Shown here piece by piece: positions 1-5,883 of a DNA stretch of 6,727 nt (position 1 is the first letter of the stretch; every line of letters starts with the position of its first letter). The notes under the pieces are model-generated. The model worked only from the letters and a program-made list of their open reading frames with translations. It ran no database searches and was not told the origin of the DNA. Made by a program: the position numbers and the translations under genes. This DNA comes from Burkholderiales bacterium (GTDB lineage: Bacteria > Pseudomonadota > Gammaproteobacteria > Burkholderiales > Burkholderiaceae_D). The stretch is taken from positions 1-6,727 of the forward strand of contig JAGWUK010000163.1 of the NCBI GenBank assembly GCA_028868455.1, read 5' to 3'.

Positions 1-741
1 GTCTTCATGGTTTGCGGCGTATTTGTGTTGGCGGGTTTGTATATGCTGCAGCCGAACGAAGCCGCACTGTTGTCCTTGTTTGGCGAATACATGGGCACCG
101 ATCGTAGTGAAGGTCTGCGCTGGGTGAATCCGTTTTATGCCAAGCGCAAACTGAGCTTGCGTGCCCGCACGCTCAATACGCCACCGCTGAAAGTGAACGA
201 CAAGCGCGGCAACCCAGTGGAAATCGGCGCCGCGATTGTCTGGCGGATCGAGAATACAGCGTTGGCCATTTATAACGTTGATGACTTCGAACATTTCGTC
301 AATGTTCAGGCTGAAGCCGCGTTACGCCATCTTGCCTCCCAATATGCATACGACGATGGCGAAGACCTGGAACCAGGCGAAACCACCTTGCGGGCAGGGA
401 TGGATGTTGTTGCCAGCGCCATGCAGGCAGCCTTGCACAATCGCTTTATGGCAGCCGGTATCGACGTCGAAGACGCCAAGCTCACGCATCTTGCCTACGC
501 GTCAGAAATCGCTCAGGTGATGCTGCGTCGCCAGCAAGCGGAAGCCATCATCAGTGCCCGCAAAAAAATCGTGCATGGCGCCGTCAGCATGGTGGAAGCC
601 GCATTGCAAGGTTTATCGGAAAGAAAGATCGTGGAACTTGATGACGAGCGCAAGGCGGCGATGGTCAGTAATTTACTGGTGGTGCTGTGCTCGGACAAAG
701 AAACGCAGCCCGTCATCAATACCGGCACGCTTTACAATTGA
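1..741 (+). CDS. SPFH/band-7 domain membrane protein, 5' end outside window
   Basis: The reading frame is open from the first base, and the 246 codons seen form most of an SPFH (stomatin/prohibitin/flotillin) protein. The first 16 or so visible residues are hydrophobic ([16 protein letters not shown]), the end of an N-terminal membrane helix. They are followed by the characteristic entry into the SPFH fold: QPNEAALL, then FGEYMGT, then [11 protein letters not shown] central stretch with [19 protein letters not shown] and a helical region rich in Ala, Glu and Arg ([17 protein letters not shown]) follow, as in the family. The ATG at position 7 lies inside the membrane helix, so the true start is probably upstream of the window. 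SPFH proteins form oligomeric membrane scaffolds; the specific role here is unknown. The usual partner NfeD is not next door; instead a small membrane protein and a ribbon-helix-helix protein follow on the same strand. The family call is firm and the function is open. Confidence 0.9.
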   Translation, partial: VFMVCGVFVLAGLYMLQPNEAALLSLFGEYMGTDRSEGLRWVNPFYAKRKLSLRARTLNTPPLKVNDKRGNPVEIGAAIVWRIENTALAIYNVDDFEHFVNVQAEAALRHLASQYAYDDGEDLEPGETTLRAGMDVVASAMQAALHNRFMAAGIDVEDAKLTHLAYASEIAQVMLRRQQAEAIISARKKIVHGAVSMVEAALQGLSERKIVELDDERKAAMVSNLLVVLCSDKETQPVINTGTLYN

Positions 742-750
742 TGATGCGCA

Positions 751-755
751 GGGAG
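751..755 (+). promoter_or_regulatory. Ribosome binding site for the 89-aa membrane protein
   Basis: GGGAG lies 5 bases before the ATG at 761. It selects that ATG over the ATGs at 741 and 744, which are in another frame that stops quickly. The site lies just after the SPFH stop codon (739-741), which suggests co-transcription and possibly coupled translation. Confidence 0.65.
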
Positions 756-760
756 CTGCC

Positions 761-1030
761 ATGGCCGGTTTGTTACAGTGTCTGACGATCGGCGCCTGTC
801 TGATAGTCGCCGCTGCGACTGTCGTGGCAGGTGCCATGCTGATGAAATTGTTCAGGCTGTATCGTCCGGATCGCTGGTGCCGAGCTTCCACTCAGCATAT
901 TGAGGACAGCACCGAGAAAGTGGCACAGATGCCTTTGCATGCCGACGATGCCTTAGACGATACGGAACGCCTGTTCGCCTTGGACAGGCAATGCCAGCAA
1001 CGTGAGCAGCCGGCATCATGCATGCGTTGA
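761..1030 (+). CDS. Small single-pass membrane protein, unknown function (89 aa)
   Basis: I do not recognise a family. Residues 3-29 (from AGLLQCLTIGACL to AGAMLM) form one strong hydrophobic helix. A basic cluster (KLFRLYRPDRWCR, 29-41) follows, which by the positive-inside rule predicts the N-terminus outside and the tail in the cytoplasm. The tail of about 48 residues is polar and acidic in the middle (HADDALDDTER). The protein has four cysteines (7, 13, 40 and 78 or nearby, plus one close to the end) without a recognisable metal motif. The start is fixed by GGGAG five bases upstream. The gene begins 19 bases after the SPFH stop and ends 50 bases before the ribbon-helix-helix gene, so the three probably form one operon. 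It sits where an NfeD-type partner often follows an SPFH gene, but it is much shorter than NfeD and has no sign of its OB-fold domain. A role as an accessory subunit of the SPFH scaffold is inference only. Confidence 0.7.
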   Translation: MAGLLQCLTIGACLIVAAATVVAGAMLMKLFRLYRPDRWCRASTQHIEDSTEKVAQMPLHADDALDDTERLFALDRQCQQREQPASCMR

Positions 1031-1080
1031 GCTTTGGCCGACATTGTCTTTCGTTACTTATTTTTTGAAACAAGTTTGTT

Positions 1081-1299
1081 ATGGCCAGTCCAGGTAAAAA
1101 ATCATTTCCGCTTCGTATCGATCCCGTTTTGTGGACCGAGATCGAACGGCTGGCCGCGCAAGAGTTGCGTAGCGCGAATGCGCAAGTCGAATACCTGTTG
1201 CGTCAGGCATTGCAACAACGTGGCAGATTGGTCGGTACTGCACCAGACAATAGCGAAGACGATGACGTTCGCAGTGCAGACGGCAACATCAAAAAATAG
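1081..1299 (+). CDS. Arc-like ribbon-helix-helix DNA-binding protein (72 aa)
   Basis: The protein matches the Arc/MetJ ribbon-helix-helix layout. A short strand at residues 6-12 (KSFPLRID) would dimerise into the DNA-contacting ribbon. Helix A follows (PVLWTEIERLAAQE), then the turn RSANAQVE, which resembles the RSVNSE turn of phage Arc repressor, and helix B (VEYLLRQALQQRG). The last 20 or so residues are acidic and probably disordered. Such proteins bind DNA as dimers and act as repressors or antitoxins. No toxin-like gene is adjacent, so an antitoxin role is not supported. Autoregulation of the SPFH operon or regulation elsewhere are both possible. The start is well fixed because an in-frame stop (TGA at 1066-1068) leaves no earlier ATG, but no clear Shine-Dalgarno sequence precedes it; the leader is T-rich. 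The SPFH plus small ribbon-helix-helix pairing is, to my recollection, seen in other proteobacteria. Confidence 0.82.
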   Translation: MASPGKKSFPLRIDPVLWTEIERLAAQELRSANAQVEYLLRQALQQRGRLVGTAPDNSEDDDVRSADGNIKK

Positions 1300-1311
1300 T
1301 ACAGCAATCAA

Positions 1312-1337
1312 GTCTTGTATCGAAAAATTTACAAGAC
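1312..1337 (+). other. Small hairpin just downstream of the ribbon-helix-helix gene
   Basis: GTCTTGTA at 1312-1319 pairs exactly with TACAAGAC at 1330-1337 across a 10-base A+T-rich loop. It lies 12 bases after the stop at 1299 and directly before the large inverted repeat. In + strand RNA no U-run follows at once. In - strand RNA a U-run (opposite 1291-1296) comes about 15 bases after the stem, too far for a standard intrinsic terminator. Part of its right arm can pair instead with 1430-1437. Confidence 0.45.
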
Positions 1338-1344
1338 ATAGGCT

Positions 1345-1411
1345 CAGAGCCCGCGTCAGATAAGGCTTTCCGGCCGATACGGCTGGAGAGGCTTATCTGA
1401 CGCGGGCTCTG
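1345..1411 (+). repeat. 67-base near-perfect inverted repeat; possible terminator or RNA hairpin
   Basis: Positions 1345-1364 are the exact reverse complement of 1392-1411 (20 pairs). After one G/G mismatch (1365/1391) the pairing resumes from 1366-1376 against 1380-1390, interrupted only by T/G at 1368/1388 and G/T at 1372/1384, leaving a central ATA. In all, 28 of 31 positions are Watson-Crick pairs. It lies between two convergent gene groups (stops at 1299 and 1486), which fits a bidirectional transcription end. However, the stem is much longer than usual for an intrinsic terminator, and the only T-run on the right (1422-1426) starts 10 bases after the stem. The rest of 1300-1485 shows no credible coding sequence. 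Alternatives are an RNase III substrate, the stem of a small RNA, or a member of a dispersed palindromic repeat family. Confidence 0.85.
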
Positions 1412-1485
1412 GCGGTGCGAGTTTTTGAAATGTCTTGCCACCGTTGCCAGCGGCGATTTGTGAAGCTCCCCTCCGTTTTACCGTG

Positions 1486-1851
1486 CTAGGCCGCCAGCAT
1501 TTTTTCTATGATCTTGAAAAATTCCTGATAGCGTATCGGTTTTGCCAGATAGCCATCACAACCGGCGGCCAGAAATTTTTCTTCGTCGCCGCTCATGGCA
1601 AAGGCCGTCAGGGCGACGATTTTGATGTCGCGCGTTTCCGGGTCCATGCGCAATACGCGCGTTGCCTGCATGCCGTCCATGCCAGGCAATTGCATATCCA
1701 TGAAAATCAGCGCAGGAAGATGGGTGCGAGCCTGTTGGATGCCTTGCTCGGCATCCATCGCTTCAAGTACCTCGTGTCCCGCCTGCTTCAGTAAAAAGGT
1801 CGCCAGTTTCATGTTGGCCGGATTGTCTTCAATCACCAGTATGTGTGCCAT
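1486..1851 (-). CDS. Stand-alone response regulator receiver, CheY/DivK-like (121 aa)
   Basis: The protein is a single complete receiver domain with no output domain. The acidic pocket is E8-D9 (VIEDN), the phospho-acceptor is D52 in FMDMQLPGMDG, the switch residue is T82 (ALTAFAM) and the conserved lysine is K104 (LAKPI). All residues needed for phosphorylation are present. The VIEDNPANMKL start and the MDMQLPGMDG loop resemble the DivK/CheY-like receivers that often sit beside hybrid kinases. It starts 4 bases after the stop of the hybrid kinase gene, and its ribosome binding site lies inside that gene, so translation is probably coupled. It is likely phosphorylated by the neighbouring kinase or receives phosphate through an Hpt protein not seen here, and acts by binding a partner protein; both are inferred from position. 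It is the last gene of the - strand group before the convergent intergenic region. Confidence 0.93.
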   Translation of the reverse strand: MAHILVIEDNPANMKLATFLLKQAGHEVLEAMDAEQGIQQARTHLPALIFMDMQLPGMDGMQATRVLRMDPETRDIKIVALTAFAMSGDEEKFLAAGCDGYLAKPIRYQEFFKIIEKMLAA

Positions 1852-1855
1852 GATC

Positions 1856-4800
1856 TTACCTCTTGCCGCTCATTGCACGTCGCACTTCGCTGATAAAGCG
1901 CAGGTGCGAGAACTCTGATTTTTCGATGACTTTTTGCACGTCGCCGTTCAGGCGCGAGCGATCTTCCGGGGTGATTTGTTTCGCCGTCAGAATGATGATG
2001 GGTATGCTGGCGGTGGCCGTATCATCGTTGAGCGCATCGACGACATCAAAGCCGTTTACCTCCGGCATCATCAGATCCAGCACGATTAAATCCGGCCGGC
2101 GCGCGCGTGCCGTATCGATGCCTTCCTGACCGCCAAAGGCCGACAGGGTGCGATAGCCAAAGGCATCCAGATACGTCAGCAGCAACTGGACAGATTTCGG
2201 ATCGTCGTCGATGACGAGCACCTTATGCTCTTTGGCGCCGCCCGCGCTGGGGAAACCCAGCGTGTGCAATGCCGAAATCAATTCATCGCGCGCCACCGGT
2301 TTTTGCAAGACATGCGATGCCCCCAGCGACAAACCGCGTCCGCGATCCGCGACGATGGAAACTATCACGACCGGCACTGAGGAAAATTGCGGGTGATGTT
2401 TGAATTGCTCCAGGAAGGCCCAGCCGTCCATCTCCGGCAACATGATGTCCAGGGTGATCAGATCCGGACATTCCTGATTCGCCAGCGCCAGCGCTTCTTC
2501 GGCGGAGCGGGCGCGTATCATGCGGAATCCGGCGCTTTCCAGTTGCAGGCGCAAGACTTCGGCAGACTGATCGTCATCCTCGACCACGAGCGCGGTCATT
2601 TGTCCGTAGATCGCAGGTGTGGTCACAGTGACTTCCAGTTTTTCTTCTGGTCGTGGCGACAGCGGTGCGCCATACGATGGCGTCGGATCGTCTTCGGTTT
2701 TCCATGGCAGATAGATCGTAAAGGTGGAGCCCTGCCCCGGTGCGCTGCTCAGCAAAACTTTACCGCCCTGAAGTTCGGCCAGTCGCTTGACCATTGCCAG
2801 CCCCAGTCCTGTGCCCTGATGACGGCGTGCCAGCGTGCTGTCGATTTGCGTGAATGGCTGGAACAGGCGCGCCTGATCTTCAGCCGAGATGCCTATGCCG
2901 TTGTCTTTCACGATCAATTCAAGAAATTCGGTGCTGCCGTCGTGCATCAGATGTTCGTTATGCATACGGCGTGCGGCAATATAGACTTCGCCGCCTTCCG
3001 GTGTGAACTTGATGGCGTTGGACAACAGGTTATACAGGATTTGCTTGACCTTGCGCTGATCGACCCAGATTTCGCCCATGCCTTCATCGACATTGAGTAA
3101 CAGGCGCTGATTCTGCGCGGTTGCCTGTTCGCGCACAACCTGCGCGCTGCCTTGCACCAAGGCTGCGATGTCGGTTGGTTCCAGTTCCAGCGTCATCTTG
3201 CCTGCTTCAACCTTGGACAAATCCAGGATGTCATTGATCAGGGCCAGCAGATGTTTGCCGCTGTTAAAAATATCGTTGATGCAGCTATTCTGTTGCGGGC
3301 TGACACTGCCCATCAGGCCGTCTTTGAGAATTTCGGAAAAGCCGATGATCGCATTGAGCGGTGTACGCAATTCATGCGACATATTTGCCAGGAACTCTGA
3401 TTTCATGCGGCTGGCTTCTTCGAGTTGCAGATTTTTGGTGGCGATTTCGTCGCTGCTGGCACGCAACTGATCTGCCAGCAATTTGAGGTCATTGTATTGA
3501 CGCAGATTATGCAGCGCCACACCGAGTTGCGCGGCCAGCCTTTCCAAGAAGGCGTGATCGCTGTCGTCGAGTTTGCTGCTTGCCGCCAGCACCAGCAAGG
3601 CCATGCGCTGATCCTGATAGGTGACGGGTAACATGACGACCTGCACCGGAATAAAATCGGCCAGCCCGGTTTGCAGCGTCATGAGGGCCGGTTCGAGAAC
3701 GGTAATTTTGCCAGTTTGCGCAGCCTGCCCCAGCATGCCTTCGCCCAGTGCGAATTCGCGTGGTACATCGGCGCCTAAGCCATGACCTGCCTCGCAATGA
3801 TAGCGGCCACTCCATTCATCGTATCTATACATGGCCGAGACCGGGAACGGATGCTGGTCGGCCAGCAAGGACAGCAAGCCATCGCGAATTTTTTGCCGGT
3901 CAAAACTGGCCGAAAACAGGGTCTGTGCCTGTCCCTGGGTTTCGTTATAACGTGCTGCGATACGCAATTTGCGTTCGGTGCGCATGAAGTCGGTGACATC
4001 GACATTGACGGACAGTCCGCCCAGAATTTTGCCGCTGTCGTTGCGGATGAGCATGGTGCTGTTCGAAATGGTTTTGCGGCTACCGTCGAAACAGCGGATA
4101 TCTGCCAGCTCGTTACGCACGGTTTCACCCGTTTTCAAGGTGCGTGCCAGCGCCCAGTCTTCCGCCGCGATCCGTTTGCCGGTATCTGGCCACCAGCCGA
4201 CATATTCGCCGTAGTTGGCCATATCGACGTGGCGTTCGCCGCCCCAGATTTCTTTTCCGGCAGGATTGATTTGTGTCAGTTGTCCGGCCGGATCGCTGAT
4301 AAAGACGCCGACGGGCAACATGTCGAGAATTTGTTTTAACAACAGCGCACTTTCACGGACTTCACTCTCTGCCTGTTGTTTTTCGCGCGCTTCACGACGC
4401 AAACGCCACATGAATAACAGGAAGCCGATCATGGCAATCACGACCAGTAAGGAGCCGATCGCAATCGCTTTGTGCGCATTACTCTCTGCTTGTGTGCTGT
4501 GTACTTTCAGCAGCGTGCGTTCTTCTTCTTCCATTTCGTCAATCAGGCTGCCCAGCGCCTGAATCGCCGTACGCGGAACATTGCCGCGTAATCGCGTCTG
4601 TACGGCAGCAAGGCCTTGCGAGCGATAAGTGGCAATGGTTTTGGTCATGACTTCCAGACGCTCTTCCACGCGTTTTTTCAGGGCGATGCAGCGGATTTGC
4701 TGACGTGCATTGTCGCGCGTCAGCTCAGTTGTTTTGGTGACGGCAGCCTGCACTTGTTTGACGACACGCTCGCGTTCGCTGATGAAATAATCGTCGTCGG

Positions 4801-5014
4801 TGATGTAGTAAGCGCGCTGCACGCTTTCCAGTTCGCGGACGCCAGCCGTAATGTCGCCCAGCGTATCGAGCACTTCATACGCCAGCGTGACACGGTGCGA
4901 AGTTTCGATGTATTCCTGTAGCGAACGATAGAGCTGGCTGCCGGCGACCAGCAATAACAACAGCGCGGCAGAAAAGCCGAGGAAGAATCTGGATTCTATG
5001 CTGAGGTTTTTCAT
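1856..5014 (-). CDS. Hybrid sensor histidine kinase: CHASE3-PAS-GAF-HisKA-HATPase-REC-REC (1052 aa)
   Basis: This is a membrane-bound hybrid kinase. Membrane helices lie at about 10-27 and 183-203 and enclose a helical CHASE3-type sensor (about 37-178, with ELESVQRAYYITDDDYF). Then come a PAS domain (about 222-345), a GAF domain (about 362-505) and a short helical linker. The HisKA box is FLANMSHELRTPLNAI with phospho-accepting H547. The HATPase has an N-box (YNLLSNAIKF, N662 and N666), G1 (KDNGIGIS, D704) and G2 (GTGLGLAMV). Receiver 1 (about 806-920) has D813/D814, acceptor D856, Ser886 in place of the usual Thr, and K905. Receiver 2 (about 930-1048) has D936/D937, acceptor D980, T1010 and K1032, with the usual Lys-Pro changed to Lys-Ser. 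No Hpt domain is present. The frame stays open upstream to 5257, but the start at 5014 is chosen because AAGGA precedes it, the membrane helix follows at once, and a longer start would overlap the preceding gene. The domain calls are firm; the signal sensed is unknown. Confidence 0.95.
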   Translation of the reverse strand: MKNLSIESRFFLGFSAALLLLLVAGSQLYRSLQEYIETSHRVTLAYEVLDTLGDITAGVRELESVQRAYYITDDDYFISERERVVKQVQAAVTKTTELTRDNARQQIRCIALKKRVEERLEVMTKTIATYRSQGLAAVQTRLRGNVPRTAIQALGSLIDEMEEEERTLLKVHSTQAESNAHKAIAIGSLLVVIAMIGFLLFMWRLRREAREKQQAESEVRESALLLKQILDMLPVGVFISDPAGQLTQINPAGKEIWGGERHVDMANYGEYVGWWPDTGKRIAAEDWALARTLKTGETVRNELADIRCFDGSRKTISNSTMLIRNDSGKILGGLSVNVDVTDFMRTERKLRIAARYNETQGQAQTLFSASFDRQKIRDGLLSLLADQHPFPVSAMYRYDEWSGRYHCEAGHGLGADVPREFALGEGMLGQAAQTGKITVLEPALMTLQTGLADFIPVQVVMLPVTYQDQRMALLVLAASSKLDDSDHAFLERLAAQLGVALHNLRQYNDLKLLADQLRASSDEIATKNLQLEEASRMKSEFLANMSHELRTPLNAIIGFSEILKDGLMGSVSPQQNSCINDIFNSGKHLLALINDILDLSKVEAGKMTLELEPTDIAALVQGSAQVVREQATAQNQRLLLNVDEGMGEIWVDQRKVKQILYNLLSNAIKFTPEGGEVYIAARRMHNEHLMHDGSTEFLELIVKDNGIGISAEDQARLFQPFTQIDSTLARRHQGTGLGLAMVKRLAELQGGKVLLSSAPGQGSTFTIYLPWKTEDDPTPSYGAPLSPRPEEKLEVTVTTPAIYGQMTALVVEDDDQSAEVLRLQLESAGFRMIRARSAEEALALANQECPDLITLDIMLPEMDGWAFLEQFKHHPQFSSVPVVIVSIVADRGRGLSLGASHVLQKPVARDELISALHTLGFPSAGGAKEHKVLVIDDDPKSVQLLLTYLDAFGYRTLSAFGGQEGIDTARARRPDLIVLDLMMPEVNGFDVVDALNDDTATASIPIIILTAKQITPEDRSRLNGDVQKVIEKSEFSHLRFISEVRRAMSGKR
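1858..1863 (-). promoter_or_regulatory. Ribosome binding site inside the 3' end of the kinase gene
   Basis: Reading the - strand, AGAGGT ends 6 bases before the ATG at 1851. It overlaps the last codons and stop of the hybrid kinase (stop at 1858-1856). A ribosome ending kinase synthesis would reach this site, which points to coupled production of kinase and receiver. Confidence 0.75.
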
Positions 5015-5097
5015 TCCGGGCGTCCTTTTTGGGCTGTGCGCATTTTTGTAATCGATGTGGGACGATAAAAATTGGCCGTTGAAATATGTTTTTTCAA
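5015..5097 (-). other. 83-base gap upstream of the hybrid kinase
   Basis: This A+T-rich gap separates the PAS-protein stop from the kinase start. It contains a weak 6-base stem (TTGAAA at 5079-5084 with TTTCAA at 5092-5097) that I would not call a terminator. On the - strand TTGAAA at 5097-5092 resembles a -35 box, but no good -10 box stands at the right distance. It could hold a secondary promoter for kinase and receiver; the sequence does not prove one. Confidence 0.3.
5023..5027 (-). promoter_or_regulatory. Ribosome binding site that fixes the kinase start
   Basis: On the - strand AAGGA ends 8 bases before the ATG at 5014. No comparable site was found before the farther upstream start at 5257, so this site supports the shorter, 1052-residue kinase. 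Confidence 0.7.
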
Positions 5098-5883
5098 TTA
5101 TGCAAAAGATTGCGGTTCCGGTGCAAATGCGATCAGTGTGCCAGCCGCAATGTCGAGCGCCACATAATCGAATTTGCCATTGCCTGGCAGCTTTTGTTTG
5201 ATACGCTGTCCGCGCGGCGCGGCCAGCGCGGCAGAAAACTCGGGCGGCATATTGCAAAATGCACTACCAGTAGCGGGCACCATCATGTTGAGTGCAGTCA
5301 GAAAACGTTGCGCCGCCGGGTTGACGATCACCACATCACCATCCACCAGCAGAAAGGCACCGACCGATAAATCCTGGATGGCCTGCACATGCATGTCTCT
5401 GCGTACGACATGCGCGAGTGCGCCGAGCGCGTGGAATGCATGAGAATATTCGGCATTGCTGCGGATGCCGTTGTATTCGGAGATCAGACGATCACGTTTG
5501 CGATTGATGGCGTATTGTTCGAAGGCGAGGTTGATTGTGTCAATCAGTTCATCATCCATCCACGGCTTGGATAAGACCTGAAATGGATGCGCCTGATTCA
5601 CGGCTTTCAGTACGCTGATCAGATCGGGATAACCGCTCAAAATAATGCGCACCGTGGCCGGATGGTGGCGACGTGTTTCGATCAGAAAACTCGCCAGACG
5701 GATATCGCGTGGTTCGCACATGATCACGCCAACTTCTTGCGACTGGATGGCGTTGCCTGCCTGATCCGGATTGTCGGCGAGCAGAATCGGGTGCGCGGTG
5801 CGGCGCAATACGCGCGCCAGCGAACGCAGCAACAGGGCGTCGTCGTCAACCAGCAATATCGCAGGAAGCGTGGTATCAGTCAT
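5098..5883 (-). CDS. Degenerate receiver (Asp to Glu) fused to a PAS-like domain (261 aa)
   Basis: The N-terminal 125 residues follow the receiver type that accompanies HD-GYP proteins: acidic pocket D13-D14-D15 (LLVDDDALL), switch serine S83 in RIILSGYPD, and K106 in LSKPW. Where the phospho-acceptor aspartate should stand (the family typically reads close to ISDQRMPGM) this protein has MCEPRDIRL, with Glu57, and the following loop is changed and about two residues shorter. Phosphorylation at the normal site is therefore not expected. After a helical linker (about 125-165) comes a PAS-like segment (about 168-255) with LSVGAFLLVDGDVVIVNPAAQRFL. No DNA-binding or enzymatic domain is present. 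The ATG at 5883 is chosen; it overlaps the HD-GYP stop by 8 bases (ATGACTGA), indicating translational coupling. No clear Shine-Dalgarno sequence is seen. A farther TTG at 5910 is possible but less likely. A role as an adaptor or partner of the HD-GYP protein or the kinase is inferred from position. Confidence 0.88.
   Translation of the reverse strand: MTDTTLPAILLVDDDALLLRSLARVLRRTAHPILLADNPDQAGNAIQSQEVGVIMCEPRDIRLASFLIETRRHHPATVRIILSGYPDLISVLKAVNQAHPFQVLSKPWMDDELIDTINLAFEQYAINRKRDRLISEYNGIRSNAEYSHAFHALGALAHVVRRDMHVQAIQDLSVGAFLLVDGDVVIVNPAAQRFLTALNMMVPATGSAFCNMPPEFSAALAAPRGQRIKQKLPGNGKFDYVALDIAAGTLIAFAPEPQSFA

Noticed and set aside
554..760. An upstream extension of the 89-residue membrane protein in the same frame.
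   Set aside because: It overlaps the conserved SPFH C-terminal region and the residues look out of frame; the GGGAG site points to 761.
1081..1299. An antitoxin of a toxin-antitoxin pair.
   Set aside because: The fold would allow it, but the only small neighbour is a membrane protein without toxin features and with a different gene order than usual pairs; the SPFH linkage explains the context better.
1034..1363. A 109-codon frame over the ribbon-helix-helix gene.
   Set aside because: The 1081-1299 frame has a clear ribbon-helix-helix pattern; the overlapping frame does not resemble any family and runs into the palindrome.
1332..1437. A small non-autonomous mobile element bounded by the 8-base inverted repeats.
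   Set aside because: No target-site duplication is seen on the flanks, the end repeats are very short, and no second copy is in the window.
2387..3100. A 237-codon open frame on the + strand.
   Set aside because: It lies opposite the kinase catalytic region, whose motifs are complete, and its protein shows no family pattern. It is a shadow of the real gene.
5079..5097. A terminator after the receiver-PAS gene.
   Set aside because: The stem is only six A+T-rich pairs with no G+C core, so it would be too weak.
5015..5257. An N-terminal extension of 81 residues for the hybrid kinase.
   Set aside because: It would overlap the receiver-PAS gene, its residues are Arg/Cys-rich and unlike a sensor, and a good ribosome binding site plus the membrane helix mark the start at 5014.
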